Assembly (NCBI GenBank): GCA_963277665.1
Contig: OY728123.1
Span: forward strand, 627,686,915-627,750,914
Direction: 5' to 3'
Length of the DNA stretch: 64,000 nucleotides
DNA from: Viscum album
Taxonomy: Eukaryota > Streptophyta > Magnoliopsida > Santalales > Viscaceae
Within the stretch, counting starts at the first letter, position 1; every line of letters starts with the position of its first letter. This document shows, piece by piece, positions 1 through 12,915 of this stretch. A program made the translations under genes and the position numbers. The notes under the pieces were generated by a model, which saw nothing but the letters and a program-made list of their open reading frames with translations, was not told the origin of the DNA and did not search any database.

Positions 1-1553
1 AATAATGATAAGGTTTTGGTTTTGAAATATTGTTTTCTACCGAGTCCAAAACCTAAATATTAAGTAAGCCACTCTCTTTTCATATAGAAACCCACCCAAT
101 ATCAAACTTCTTTTAAATAAAAATACATGGAGAATAACGTTAATCTTACCAACTCTCTATATAATGTTCCAAATGTTCCCCAACATCTCAATATTCCCCA
201 TTCATGATTTTGTTGGCATACACTTAAGGTAAGGGATCCTCTCATTCTCACATTTAATCAAGAATCGCATATTTGTTATGTTCTTTTATTTTTAATTTTC
301 TATTTATGGGGTATGTTTTTCCAACTCCCCCAAAATTCCCTTATTTTATAAAAATAATGAGATACCCCTTTGTCTATCTTTAGTCCCTCCCATGAACGCC
401 CATTATCATGCAGAAATTTCCAAAGAGTCATTTCCTTTCTCATCTTAATCAAAGTCTCATTATCTTGTTATTCAAATTTATTATCAATTAATAGTGATGG
501 ATTATTATTTCTCAGCATTCCCATACATCCCTTATATGGTATATATATGATGAGAGACCCCTTTCTCTCTCATTAATCTCCCTATGTACACCTATTACCA
601 TTCCAAAATTTCGTAAGCATCCTTTTCTTTCTCATTTTATTCAAGAATATTTATCATTTCGTGATTTCCTTTTATAATTATTATTTTGTGTACATAAATC
701 AATTTACCAATTATTATGTAAATCATTCCTAAATTAGGAAACACTCATTTCTCTCCCATAAACCCATTTTTTTAATTTTTATGTGACGTCGTCATGCTGC
801 AGAATTTTCCCCGTGATTTTCCATGCCAAATAAATAGTGTAGTGAATACCTGTAACATTTCCAATCAAGGGTTCCCAATTTTATTAACATATTTCTTTTT
901 TATTGGGGTATTAATTTTTTTTTATTTCACTATAATAGATCATGGAAGAAAACCTGATGATGAATGAATATATGTTTTATGATATATATGGTACACATAT
1001 ACATTAGAATAAAATGAAAATAGAGATTATGCTGCGAATTATATAGCACTCCAATGCATTTGGTAATGATTAGTATCATGGTACATTATTTTGGGATAGT
1101 ATTGTACACGATTCATTAATGGGACTTTTTCCACCATGATGTCTTGGTTGTTTAGACATGATATATGATGCTATGTTTTATCTTGTTTCCATATTTCCCA
1201 TGTTATGATTATTATGCAATACAATGCCTTATTATTTAGGTTCATTGATAAAACATTTTTATGAATTGAATAACATATATTATTTTTTAAATTTTAATCT
1301 ATTTATATTACCTTTTAGGTATTTTTGGATCACCCCTTTCATAAGAATTTTCCCCAGGTTTTCCAATGCATTTTTATGCTCAATCATGCTAAATATGTTT
1401 TCAATAAAGATATGGTATTTCATGTTTAATGTTGTAATAAAACTTACCAAATTCAAAAATAATCAATAAATCTAAATATTACATGTTTTATTATGTATAA
1501 TGTATGTAATTAGATCATTTATTAACTTTTTATAAAATTTAAGTGTTATTATA
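1..1553 (+). repeat. 5' LTR of element A (partial)
   Basis: Collinear with about 7820-9373; for example GTCCAAAACCTAAATATTAA near 43-62 matches GTCTAAAACATAAATATTAA near 7893-7912, and both copies end in a similar TTATAA/TTATTATA stretch. The short open frames inside (for example 370-576 and 1224-1469) are chance frames in AT-rich LTR DNA. Confidence 0.8.
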
Positions 1554-1555
1554 GT

Positions 1556-1570
1556 TGGTATCAAAGGAAA
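1556..1570 (+). other. Primer-binding site of element A
   Basis: TGGTATCAAAGGAAA resembles the plant initiator-tRNA-Met primer site TGGTATCAGAGC and sits two bases after the end of the 5' LTR, where minus-strand DNA synthesis would be primed. Confidence 0.75.
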
Positions 1571-2169
1571 AGTTTTGTTATTTTTGGATAAGGATTATAA
1601 ATCTCTATAAAATTCCATACAGATATTACTAAGTATAATAATATATCCCTAACATTTTGGTGAGTATATAGTAAGTGTTTCATCAAACAAATTCATATAT
1701 GCCTTGATATAACCAGAGGATGTGGTTCTACAATAGATTTACCTAAGAGTAACAACTCCGACAATGTGTGTTGTGCTTGACTCAGGGTAAACTATTAAAT
1801 TACAATGGGTATTACAATGAACCTAGGTAGACACTCTAGGGTGATATTTTTTGGTAAATTATAATATCATTTTAAACCATTATTAATGGAATAGAAAATG
1901 ATCATATGAGTATATTTAATGAAATAGATCATGGAAAACAAAGACTGAAGCCTAGGAACTCATAAGTTAATAAAAATTCATTTATGTTATATGTTATCCC
2001 TTTAATTCCAATAAATTCACAATTATGTGTTTAATAATAAAATAAAATCATATTAAATTTGCCATTTATTCATTCCAATGGATGGAAATAGAAGGATCTG
2101 GGTAAAAAATTAATGTGAAGACCAATGTGAGGACTACCCCAATGATATTCCCAACTGAATGGTTGTAGG
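1571..2169 (+). other. Untranslated leader of element A
   Basis: Stretch between primer site and the first recognisable gag words. AT-rich, with stops in every frame; nothing else recognised. Confidence 0.5.
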
Positions 2170-3098
2170 AATAAAAAATTCATGATCATACTCTATCAAC
2201 TGACTCATGTTTTGAATAGAAACCAACATCATGAGGAGCATCCCACACCCCTCATGGAACAAGACACAATAAATAGATTCATGTGAAAAATTCCTCTGTC
2301 ATTCACTAGATCTTTAGATCCTATAATCATTGAATAATAGATCAACTACATTGAGAAGAACTTTTGCAACATTCAGTGCTCTAAAACAAATAATTTTATT
2401 TTTTATTTTTATTATATTGATGGAGAAATGATGAATGGTGGAAATTTATAAAAAATAATAATTTTGAGTAAGATATTGAATCAATGGTGTGGATGTATTT
2501 TTGGAAATTGTTTTCCAAAAAAATACTTTCTCATCACCCTATGACATTAAATAGAAATGAATTTCCATTACCTCAAGTATAAAGATGATGAATCTGTAAA
2601 CACATACCATGAAAACATCAAAAGTCATGCCCAGTTTGAATCCATCTTTGTCATTAAACTCAAATTAAAGGATGATCACTCCTTTGATAGGATAATACCT
2701 AGCCTACAGAAAGCTTGGTGATCCGTCACTTATACAACTATGTGGAAATTCCCTAATGTTCCCTCAAATTTGAAATAGATATTGTAAAATCTCATTGGAA
2801 TCATTTGGCATAGAAGTGGAAAGTGGAGATCAATTATGGTGGTCCTATAGAGAGATATAATGGTGTTAAGATATTATAAAATCCCACATTCCAAAGGTGT
2901 GGAAATAACAACCTTAGATATTGCCTTAAGCAGATGTGGAAATTATTTAGGTGCAGGAAGGAAGGGAACCTAGACAGTGATTTCCAGTAATTGAATCCAG
3001 CTAATATGATTGAGGAACGAAATGATCCGGTCAATTCTAAACATATTTTTCATTTCTACAACTACGTGGATGCAAGGAATTTGTGAAACCAATGCACT
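2170..3098 (+). pseudogene. Decayed gag of element A
   Basis: Gag builds the particle that packages element RNA. At about 2220-2400 the broken reading frame still resembles the plant gypsy gag block FLK..PPTF.G..DPLEAE.WL..IEK: words such as SFTRSLDPIIIE and YIEKNF can be read. Near 2890-3000 a zinc-knuckle remnant is visible (QRCGNN and LFRCRKEGNLDSDF, compare CFRCGKEGHLARDC) with the His and last Cys lost. Stops and frameshifts interrupt it throughout. Protease follows directly, as in a gag-pol polyprotein. The family assignment is firm only in combination with the pol downstream; exact ends are unclear. Confidence 0.6.
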
Positions 3099-6000
3099 AT
3101 GAAAAGTGTTTTTGGAGACAACCAAAAACTTCATGGGAAACATGGGAGAACTTCTTCCATCAGTAACGCTAATGTGAATCCATACTACGAATTGGTGACA
3201 GGTACTATAGCTATTCATGTAAAAATAGAAATCAAACATTTTGATTCTGGTTCTACATATTCCATCATATCATTCATGTTTATTAGAAATATTAAAACCC
3301 CACCAAATGTAGGGAAGTAGAGATTTTAGCAAAAAACAGAAATTAAAGAAATTATTTATTCACAAGTATATAACTCCTCCCATGTTAATGTTTGTGGAAT
3401 GAATTTCCTTAAATACCTTATCAACCTCCCTTAGGTGGAATATGATGCAATTCTAGACATGGATTGGATTTACCCATGTAGATACAACATAAATTACTGA
3501 GAGAATCTAATCACTCTCTGTATTATGAATTGATGCCTGATTCTATACAAGTGAAAGTGGAGGATGAATATTCTTAAGCACCATCTTCTCAATCATGGTT
3601 ATTATTTCCCTATAAGGAAGTGAATATGGAAAAAATGGTAGATTCAAGGGAAATAATCATCCTTGAATATAAGACCACTGTGAGGTAATATGCTAATGTG
3701 TTTCCTAAATAATTACATATTCTTCCTCCAAACCAACATGTTAAATTTAATAACGATATTATACCTTGGGTGTACAACTATCTAATACTCTATATAGAAT
3801 GGTTAGTTCAAAACATTATGAGATGAAGAAAACAAAGATAGGAGAATATGGAAAAAGTATTCATATGTTCATGTGACTATCCAAGGATGCAGTAGTTATC
3901 TTTATCAAGAGGAATGATGTGTCAATGAAACATTTCATCGATTATCATGAGCTCAACAAGATCACGATAATGAACATGTATGCCCTTACTCAGATTGATG
4001 ACATATTCAATTAGCTATGTGGAGAGATATACTTTTTTAAGGTTGATCATCGATTAAGATATTTCTATGTTATGGTTAATACAAAGGATATGCCAAAGAA
4101 TACTTTTAATACAAGTTAAATTCACTAAGAATTCGTATTAATTCCTTTTTGACTCAATAATGCTGTAGAAAAATTCATGGATATGATATATAGTGTCTTT
4201 TGAGATTAAATTTCCAATTTTTTAGTGGTCATTATAGATGATATTATAATATAATACAAAATTAAAGCGATTAATGAGAAGCATTTGAATACTATGATAA
4301 TAAACTTGTGAAATGAAAATGATAGTTCTATGTACACAAAATGTGAGTTTGGGTTAAAGAATGTCACATTTAGGGGAAATATCATCACAAGGAATTGGAT
4401 ATCTGTAGACCCATCATAGATAGAAGAAATTAAAGAATTAATGAGGAAAATGTCTATGATATAGATCCATATTTTTATTTTTTTAGCTAGGTATTGTTGT
4501 TTATTCGTGATAAATTTCTCACTATTTTCAAACTCTATCACCAAAATAACATGGAATGGAGTCATGTTTTCATGTATTGATGAATGTGAAGTCATATTCT
4601 AGAAGATGAAAAATGAGGCTTATCCCTGAAACTATTCTCACAATACCCAAAAGAGGATATATATTTGTGGTATTAATAGATTCTTTGAAGAAGTGTATAG
4701 GTTATGTGTTACTGAAAAAATACAAAGTCATTTACAATGATTCAATGTAGTTGAATGTTAATGAACAGAACAACCCAACACATAATATTGAGTTTGATAT
4801 AGTTAGTTTATATTTAAATTTTTTGGTAAAATTATCTCTTCGGGAAGAAATGTTATATATAAATGGATCCCAAAAGCTTAATGTATATATTTAAACTAAA
4901 ATGATGGTGAATATGTTCCAATAAATTTGGTTAGAGATGATCAAAGAATAAGAGTACTCCATCAACTTACATCCTATGGAAGTTAATAAAGTATAAGATG
5001 CTCTAATATAAGAGGATCCAAAAATTATATAATTGATGAGAATTGAAAGGGATCTGATATTCATGGATTTTGAATGATGGAAATGGGAATCATAAAGGAA
5101 GGAACACCATCAATCCTTTCACATATGATTTCTGAGTCTTCTCTTCTAGAGTGGTAAATTGATTCTCAAAGATTTTATGTTCGAATTCATAAAAATGTGG
5201 AATATATATGGAAAGGGAAATCCTTGGTGTTAAATATTAATGAAGAATGTGTTTTGAAAATTGTGTCAGGTATATGTGAACCATTAAATCATGAGTTAAA
5301 GAAATAGATATTGGATGATGCACATAGCTCATAATTTTTCCATCCACCTAGGAAGAACAAATATGTATCAAGATATCCGAGAACACTATTAGTGGGAAAA
5401 TATGTAGAAGGAGATTGAAGAATATACATAAACATATCTAGTTTGTTTAAAAGTGAAATAGTAAAGGAAAAAATACAAGGGGATGATTCCACCATTACCC
5501 ATACCTATATGGAAATGGGAAAACATCATTGTGGACTTTGTTTCTGAAATTTAAAGAACATAAAAATAGAATAATGATATTTGGGTTATGGTGGATCATC
5601 TTAAAATGGTTTCACACATCAATGCAATATGATAGAAATTATCACTTGATCCACTTTCATAAAAATACATCAGGGAAGTTGTCAGGATGAATGTAGTACC
5701 ACTATAGATTGTTTCCGATCAAGATCTATGATTCACCTCTACGTTATTGAAGATTTTCCAGTACACTCAGAATACTGAGTAGAAATTCCACACGACCGAT
5801 CTCCCTAAAACTAATAGCCTATATGAGAATACTTTCAAGAAACATGAGTACATATTTAGAGTGTGATAAATGGATATTAAAGGATGATATGGTCAACATT
5901 TTCCTCTGGTCAAGTTCTCTTATAATAACATCTTCCACACGAGTATCCAAATGCAACCCTATAAAGCCCTTTATGGGAATAAGTGTAGGACACCCGCATG

Positions 6001-6570
6001 TTAGGATGATGTTGGGGAAAAACTATTGGGTCATAAAATTGTTAAGTAAATTGTAGAAAATGGTAAGAGAATTTAGTATCACATCAAGGATGATCAGAGA
6101 CGAAAAAAGTGATATACTAAAAATTGTTGATGACAACTAGATTTTGATGTAGAGACATGATATTCCTCTAAATATCTTTATGGACGAAGGTTTTAAGATA
6201 TGGTATGATGGTAAAATGTTAGTCCAAGATACATTTTCCACATTGAGATCCATGACTTCATCGGAGTATTGTCCTATAGACATGCACTCATACTTAACAT
6301 ATATCATTTTCATGATGATTTCAATGTATCATTCTTCAATAAGTACATACCTAAACCCACACATGTACTCAATACAATGATGGTACCATTTGAGAATGAT
6401 AATTTCTATGAGGATCACCCAATGATGATCTTAGATCACATAAATAATGTTCTAAGAAATAAGACAATGTCACTTATCAATGTTCTACAGAGAAACCAAA
6501 CGTTTAAAAAATAAACATGGAAACAATAGGAAGTGGTGAGTAATAATTACACTCATCTATTTTAAGGGAA
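3099..6570 (+). pseudogene. Decayed pol of element A (PR-RT-RH-IN), Ty3/gypsy
   Basis: Domains in order. Aspartic protease about 3190-3520: active-site word HFDSGSTYS and, after it, YDAILDMDWI (family FDVILGMDWL). Reverse transcriptase about 3880-4300: FIKRNDVSMKHFIDYHELNK, MYALTQIDDIF, then VVIIDDIIIY, which keeps the catalytic Asp pair of the YVDD box. RNase H about 4620-4830: IGYVLL..YKVIY, NEQNNPTHNIEFD. Integrase about 5290-6060: ILDDAHSS, then a tract matching WKWE.I.MDFV, YIREVVRMNVVPL, SDQDL, and [21 protein letters not shown]-terminal region about 6180-6560: YIPKPTHVLN, RNKTMSLINVLQRN. Expected Gln, Trp, Arg and Gly codons are often stops, so no protein is made. Most open frames here are broken pieces of this gene. 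Confidence 0.92.
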
Positions 6571-6599
6571 TGAATTTAAATGTCCGATGGATAAATCTT

Positions 6600-6613
6600 T
6601 CAATGGGGGTGGT
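6600..6613 (+). other. Polypurine tract of element A
   Basis: TCAATGGGGGTGGT lies just before TGTAATGACCCG, a common start of plant gypsy LTRs. It would prime plus-strand DNA synthesis. Confidence 0.75.
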
Positions 6614-9373
6614 TGTAATGACCCGAACTGTTATTAATTAAGTTTCAAATTGTGATTTTATTAACTGTTTTGTTATGTAATATGGAAATAGAAAAAACAT
6701 GAACATCCTTAGTTATATATTTGGATAAAAAAACGTTCAGAATATTAACATTGTTAATATAGCCGATAAAGAGTGATCACATGATTAATATAAATATAGT
6801 TCTTTAAAAATCCAATTGACTCAAAAATAAGAACTCAAGGAATCATCTAGTAGGATTTTACCAAATGAAAGACATTTATCAGATCTTCTGAGGGAAATAT
6901 AATAATTGGTATTTCCCCTTTACCAAGCATAAGCTTAGATCCAACAACTTATTCATGAGAGAAACTGTTTACGGGATATGTTCAATCTCATCAGGATCAC
7001 GACCCAAACCTTATTTCCTGAATGCCCCCATGAATGTCTCATTGTCCCACAACTTACACTTAGTTATTAAACATGTGTAATAAAGGGATATATATCATGA
7101 AATTAATAATATAAAGATAAATAATTTATATAATAATGGATTTGATTTCATTTTTTACTTCATAAGTAATTTTCTTTTTTATTCAATTAAACAAAAAAAG
7201 TATTTTTGGGAAATATTCGAATTCAATTAATGTATTTATTTAGATTAATTAATGATTTTTTTAAATAAATATTATTTAAAAAAATTTATTATTAAATGAG
7301 GTTTATTTATTTATAATGGTCATATAATTTTAATGATTTTAAATGTAATTTTTATATGGGTTCAAAAACATTTATTGTAAAAAAACCCAACTTTTTTAAG
7401 AAAAGTAAAATATTATTTTAAAGTTGAAAATTTACATATTTAAAAATTATTTATATGAAAGTAATAGTATTTTTGTAATTAGAATGTAGAAATTTTTCAA
7501 CATGGATTTTATCATAATTTGCAGAGGTAGTTGAATTTTCAAGTACCAATTAAATACCGTATTAATATATGGTGTGTTTTATGACATCATAATAACCCAA
7601 ATATGATGTAAAAAATACTATACTTGCTATATTTGGACAAATATTTTTTTACCCATAAAATAATTTTATTTTACTTTTATTAATCCATTATGAATCCTCC
7701 AAAACTTATAATGGATTTGATGATTTTAAATTCATTACTTTAAAAATGTGATTCAACTCCACAAAATAAATGGTAATATTTTAATATGTTTGGTCTGTTT
7801 CCTAATTATATAATTATAACCACTTCAATTTTTAAAAAATAATGGGAAACCCCACATGCGGTTTTTTAGATCGAAATATTTGATTTTCAAGAGTCTAAAA
7901 CATAAATATTAATGAAATCTATCAAATTCCCACATCTTTTTAATCAAAATACACAGGGTACTTCCATAATCTAAACTCATCTCTCTATAATACACCAAAT
8001 CTACCCCAAAGCTCTCAAGAATTCCCTTTCTATATTTTCATGTCAAAATCATAATGTAATAGATCCTCTCTTTATCACATTTATTCAAGAATGACTTCAA
8101 TGTTATGATCTTTTAAATTTTATTTTATAATAACGTAGTGTGTTCTATAACCTCCACCATACAACCCATAGTAAGTATAAATGATGTTATACCCATTTCT
8201 CACTCATTAGTCCCTCCAATGTACACCCGTTTCCATGCCAAAATTTTGTGAGGGTTCTTTCATTTCTCATTTTTATCAATGTTTCTGTATATTATTATAC
8301 CCTTTTCTTTTCAATTACTAATTATGGGGTATGATTCTTAACATCCCCTAATCCACCATTATTATGTATAAATTATTGTTTACCCCTTTATCTCTTATTA
8401 ATCCCTCCCATTTACAGTCATTACCAAGCCTAAATTTCATAATCATCATTTATATTCTCTTCTTATTCAAATATATATTGTAATTGTAATCTTTTTTTAT
8501 AGTTCTAAATGTTTGGACATCCTTCCTTGTCCCTATTACTATTCACATAATATAAAAATTATGTGTGAACAATTCCTCTCTCATCAACCAATTTTATGAA
8601 TTTATAACTCACGTCATTATGCTAAAAAAGTTTCAATACAATTTTCCTTTCAAAACCAATTGTGTACTAAATAGCATACCCATTATATATCGCGGGAGAT
8701 CGCATTTATTAACACATAAATTTTTATTTGGGACTTAAATTTATTTATTCTACTCTACATGATATTGGAAGAAATTATTATGATGAATGAATCCATGTTA
8801 TATGATTTTGTGGCACACATAATCATGGGAATGTAATGAAAGTGACATGTGCTCCCAGAATTATATAACGCACCAATGCATTGGGTAATGTTTAGTATCA
8901 TGATATGTAATGTTGGGATAATATTTAACCTGATTATTTTATCTTACTTTTTCCACCATTAGGTATTTGGGGTTTATCCTTGATCTATGATAACATGTTT
9001 TATTTTTTTGCTGTATTTCTCATTTCATGATTATCATGTTATATGATGCCTTATTTTTCATGTTCATTAATCCCTCATTGTTATCGTTTTTCTAACATTT
9101 ATTATAATATCCATTCCTTGCCATGTTTATTTCTATACTGGGATTTATGGAAAACCCCTTTTATATTTATTTCCCCTTGCCATTCAATTCATTTTATAAT
9201 GAATAATGTTAAATATGTTTCGAATAAAGATTATGTAATTTCTGATTAAAGTTGTTATGCAATCTACATAATTTATAAATACACTAGTATTATCAATAAT
9301 TTAGGTTTTATTAAGTGTAATTTTATGTAATTAAAACGTTTATTAAGGTTCAATAGAAATATGGGTTGTTATA
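6614..9373 (+). repeat. 3' LTR of element A
   Basis: Starts TGTAATGACCCGAAC right after the polypurine tract. Its second half is collinear with the partial 5' LTR at 1-1553. Length about 2.76 kb. The right end (TTGTTATAA near 9373) is placed by alignment with the end of the 5' LTR. Strongly AT-rich with no gene inside; the 68-codon frame at 9043 is a chance frame. Confidence 0.8.
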
Positions 9374-9399
9374 AAATATATACAATATTGTATTCTTCT

Positions 9400-11342
9400 A
9401 AATTTTCCATCCAAATTATTAATAAACACTCATGTGTATACACAAATTTCTACCTTGCAAGTCGATGTATATTTTATTTTCATAAATTATATCCTTGATT
9501 TGTTCAAAAAAGTATTCTATGAATAATAATTATAATCATTGAATTTTACTTTTCTTTATATAATATAATAGTGAATAATCTGACCATGGTCATCCTATAA
9601 AAGTCATTATTTAATTATAAAATGAATAACTTCAAAACACTCATCATGGACATAACCGGTTATTTAATTCAATTTTTTTAAAGTAAATAAAAAAATGGTT
9701 TATTTATAATTTATAAAAAAAATGTATTAATAATTTAAATAATTAATATTTTTTTATATGATATTAATAATGTACAATGCATGTCAGTCTCACAGTAAAG
9801 AATTTCTAGCATCAATTCCCTTTCATTGAGAATCAATTTAATTTCACTACATGGATTCTTATATGAGTGTTATAATATTTCATTAAGAATTTATATTATT
9901 ATTATAATATAAAAATTTCCATATTTAAAAATATATTCCATTTTCAGGGTTCTAATGAATAAATTGATCAAAAAAATCATGTTTTATGGATTTTCGTAAT
10001 AAATTTTTATTTTAAAAGTTTTAATGTTTTTAGCCTACATTTAAAAAATATATATGTTCATTAAAATAAATTAATTTTTTTTAAAATAAAAAAATAAAAT
10101 TTCATTATAATTTTATACCATTTTTGACATTATTTATGATTTTTTAAAAAGAAGACATCTTAACTCTTACAAAATAGCTTATTTTATTGTTTTTAAAAAA
10201 GTGTCAAATGATCTTTTTTATTGTATATGACAAGATTATGATTTTATCCCATCATTAAAATTATTATTTAATAATTTTCACTATTTTTTGTGGTTTTTGA
10301 AATGAATATCATAATTCTCATTCTTCTAAGATTTTATTAAAAATATATTTTAGTAGAAATTTATTTTTGCCCTTATTTTATAAGAATCTAAAAAGTTTAT
10401 TTTAAAATTTTTTAAACATATTAATTTATATTATTTAATAAATAAATATAACAGAATCATTTGATTTTTATATTTCATGGTCTCTGGAATATTTTTAGGA
10501 TGATTGTTGAACCCAATATATCTCTCTAATGCATTGGGTGATGAGTATGTTCTAAATAGAATTATATTGAATGTATTGGATTAGGTTATTCAATTTATAG
10601 AGACTATTTTAAGCATTATCAGATGACTATTTGCTGAGGAATCTTCCATAATTTTCTATGATTGAAAATGAATATTCATGAAAACATTTTGATTTCATAA
10701 AATAAGTTAATTAAATTTTTCTTAAAGAAATTATTATTTTCTTTAATAGTAAACATATAATTTTTAAATATTTTTTTACTTGGTCCTCATTTTTTCGACG
10801 AAACCCCTGTGATTTTTATTTCAAATTTATGTTTTATTATATAGTGTTATAAGAAAAACATTGTTCATGAAGAATCATTTAATGTGAATTTATAAATTTA
10901 TTTTGAATCAAGATTTATTATGGTAATGTAAAAATATCTTTTATAATAACATGTCTTATTAAATAGAATTAATATTTTATATTATTCTTATTATATCTCC
11001 AATATAATGATAATTCTTCGATCCCGTATTTTCAAAATATTTTAAAAGTGTTTATAGATTAATAGGAAAAATGATGAAGAATTACTATGAAAAAAAGGAA
11101 AAGTTGTGTATATAAAAAAATGATCTTTTAAAGACCTGGGTATCAGTATTTCAGCGATTATACTATTTAAATAATGATCTATTTATAAAATTTCATCATG
11201 TATTTATTTGATACAATCATTAGGTTTGATGTTGTCAGTTTTTAATGGATAAAATTGGGATATTATTATCTATATTAAAGTAATAATAAAAATAATTAAT
11301 TTTTAGCCTTATATATGGGACTGTGGGTTTTATGATGTTATA
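9400..11342 (+). repeat. Putative 5' LTR of element C
   Basis: AT-rich DNA ending GGGTTTTATGATGTTATA immediately before a primer-site-like sequence. Only the last part aligns convincingly with the putative 3' LTR, and the start is not identifiable. No gene seen. Confidence 0.35.
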
Positions 11343-11344
11343 GT

Positions 11345-11357
11345 TGGTATTAGAGTT
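11345..11357 (+). other. Primer-binding-site-like sequence of element C
   Basis: TGGTATTAGAGTT differs from the iMet site TGGTATCAGAGC by one transition in the first eleven bases, and lies two bases after an LTR-like end. Confidence 0.6.
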
Positions 11358-12915
11358 AAGGATTAGAATTTTTTTATTTGGATGATTTCATGTGTGTTTA
11401 ACGAAGAGTTAGGGAATCCATAATTAGTTGATATGGTTATAGTTCATCCTATAACCAAAGACCTAAACACCAATTTTGAGTTTTTTAGTTATGATATTCT
11501 TAGATGATTTATGAAAAATATAAAGAGATTTATATAGTTTTCAAAAACAAATTTAGGTGTATTTTTCCATTAATAATTACTAGTATTTTTTAGAAAGGTT
11601 ATTTTAGGAATAATGATTTTATATTTTGTGGAATTGTATTGATTGTTATTTTGTAAATTTAGGGTTAATATGAAAATTAATGTTGGGGTAATTATGGTAA
11701 ATTGAAATAAAATGGTTATTAAATTTTGGGAACATATGTTTTACAGATAGATAAATTTGGCATTTAAAAGTTATTTACTGATTTTATAATTGATTTTTTT
11801 AAAAAAATTACTATTTTTTTAATTTTATATGACTGTGGTAAATAGAATTTAATGGGGCTCAGATAGTATTTTAATTAACAAAAAATCTTGAATTGTATTT
11901 TGGAAGAATAAATGACCTTATTTTATATTTATGGTGATTTAGGTTATTTAAGTAAAATATTATCATATTATAGATAATATATAATTATGATATATATATT
12001 TTTGGCATATTACATTATGATTGACTAATATATTATAAATATATATGTTTAATTTATCATAGAAGATTATATGATACAAGTGCATTGGATTTTTGAGTTT
12101 TGAACATGATCATGAATATTTTGAAGAGTTTTTCAGTTATTTATTTATGAAATGTATAAAATTTATCATTTTGTGTCATTATTTTTTATTTCAAAATCAA
12201 TATATAATTTCATTATTTTTGAATGTATTCTATAATTTTCATGACAATTTTATGTTTATTTATGTTATAAAGGTAAAAATAAATAACTTTTTATCCTTTT
12301 TTTATGTTTTTAATTTAATTTATTTTATTTTTTTGTTTACGCTTGAAAAAATCATCTTTAGGAATAAATTATTGGAATAAAATATTTGATTAAAGTGGGA
12401 ATTTGTTTAATAAAAAAAGGATAGAATTTTGATTATAAAATGCAATGAAATAATATAATTATATTTTCTAATGTTCTCTATGAATATGATAATATAATCT
12501 CCCAACTCTAGGAAAGGATTACCAAAAATATTTTTTCCAATTTATGATAATTTTGGAATAATTTGTAGCCAGATTTATTGTGAAAAAAAGTAACATTATC
12601 TCTTAAATTTCTCTTCATTCCATATATAAGTTTTTACTTCTTGAAATTGTTATACTTATTTGGGAATGTCCATATGTGTTATTCGTGGTTAACATCTTAT
12701 TACATGTTCTATCTATTAAAAATGATTATTTGATATCACTTTTTATGGTGTGTGATTGTAATAAATTAATTTTAAATTATAAAAAATATTTTTTCTATCA
12801 GTATCAGATGTTTTATTTTTCACTCCTCATAATTTATGTAAAAATTTATTCAAAAACATTTTCATTATAGATGATATAATACTGTGACCGATAAATTTAT
12901 ATAATGGGGATATAA
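11358..12915 (+). other. Internal region of element C, no recognisable genes
   Basis: AT-rich. The longest open frame (12093-12380) is rich in Phe, Ile, Leu and Tyr, as expected from T-rich DNA, and matches no gag or pol motif I know. The last bases (ATAATGGGGATATAA, 12901-12915) could be a polypurine tract. Confidence 0.4.

Larger units (their letters stand above)
1..9373 (+). mobile_element. Element A: decayed Ty3/gypsy LTR retrotransposon (left end outside window)
   Basis: Seen: two diverged copies of one sequence (1-1553 and about 7820-9373) flank a region with gag, protease, RT, RNase H and integrase remnants in that order. A tRNA-iMet-like primer site follows the first copy and a G-rich polypurine tract precedes the second. 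Gag-PR-RT-RH-IN order defines Ty3/gypsy. The integrase tail ends with an HVL...LVKVLWRN-type block as in plant chromoviruses of the Del/Tekay kind. The full 3' LTR is about 2.76 kb, so roughly 1.2 kb of the 5' LTR should lie left of base 1. Every domain carries stops, so the copy is dead. Confidence 0.9.

Noticed and set aside
12093..12380. 95-codon frame rich in Phe, Ile and Leu, like a membrane protein
   Set aside because: T-rich DNA gives such frames by chance; no start context, no homology that I recognise, and it lies inside a decayed element.
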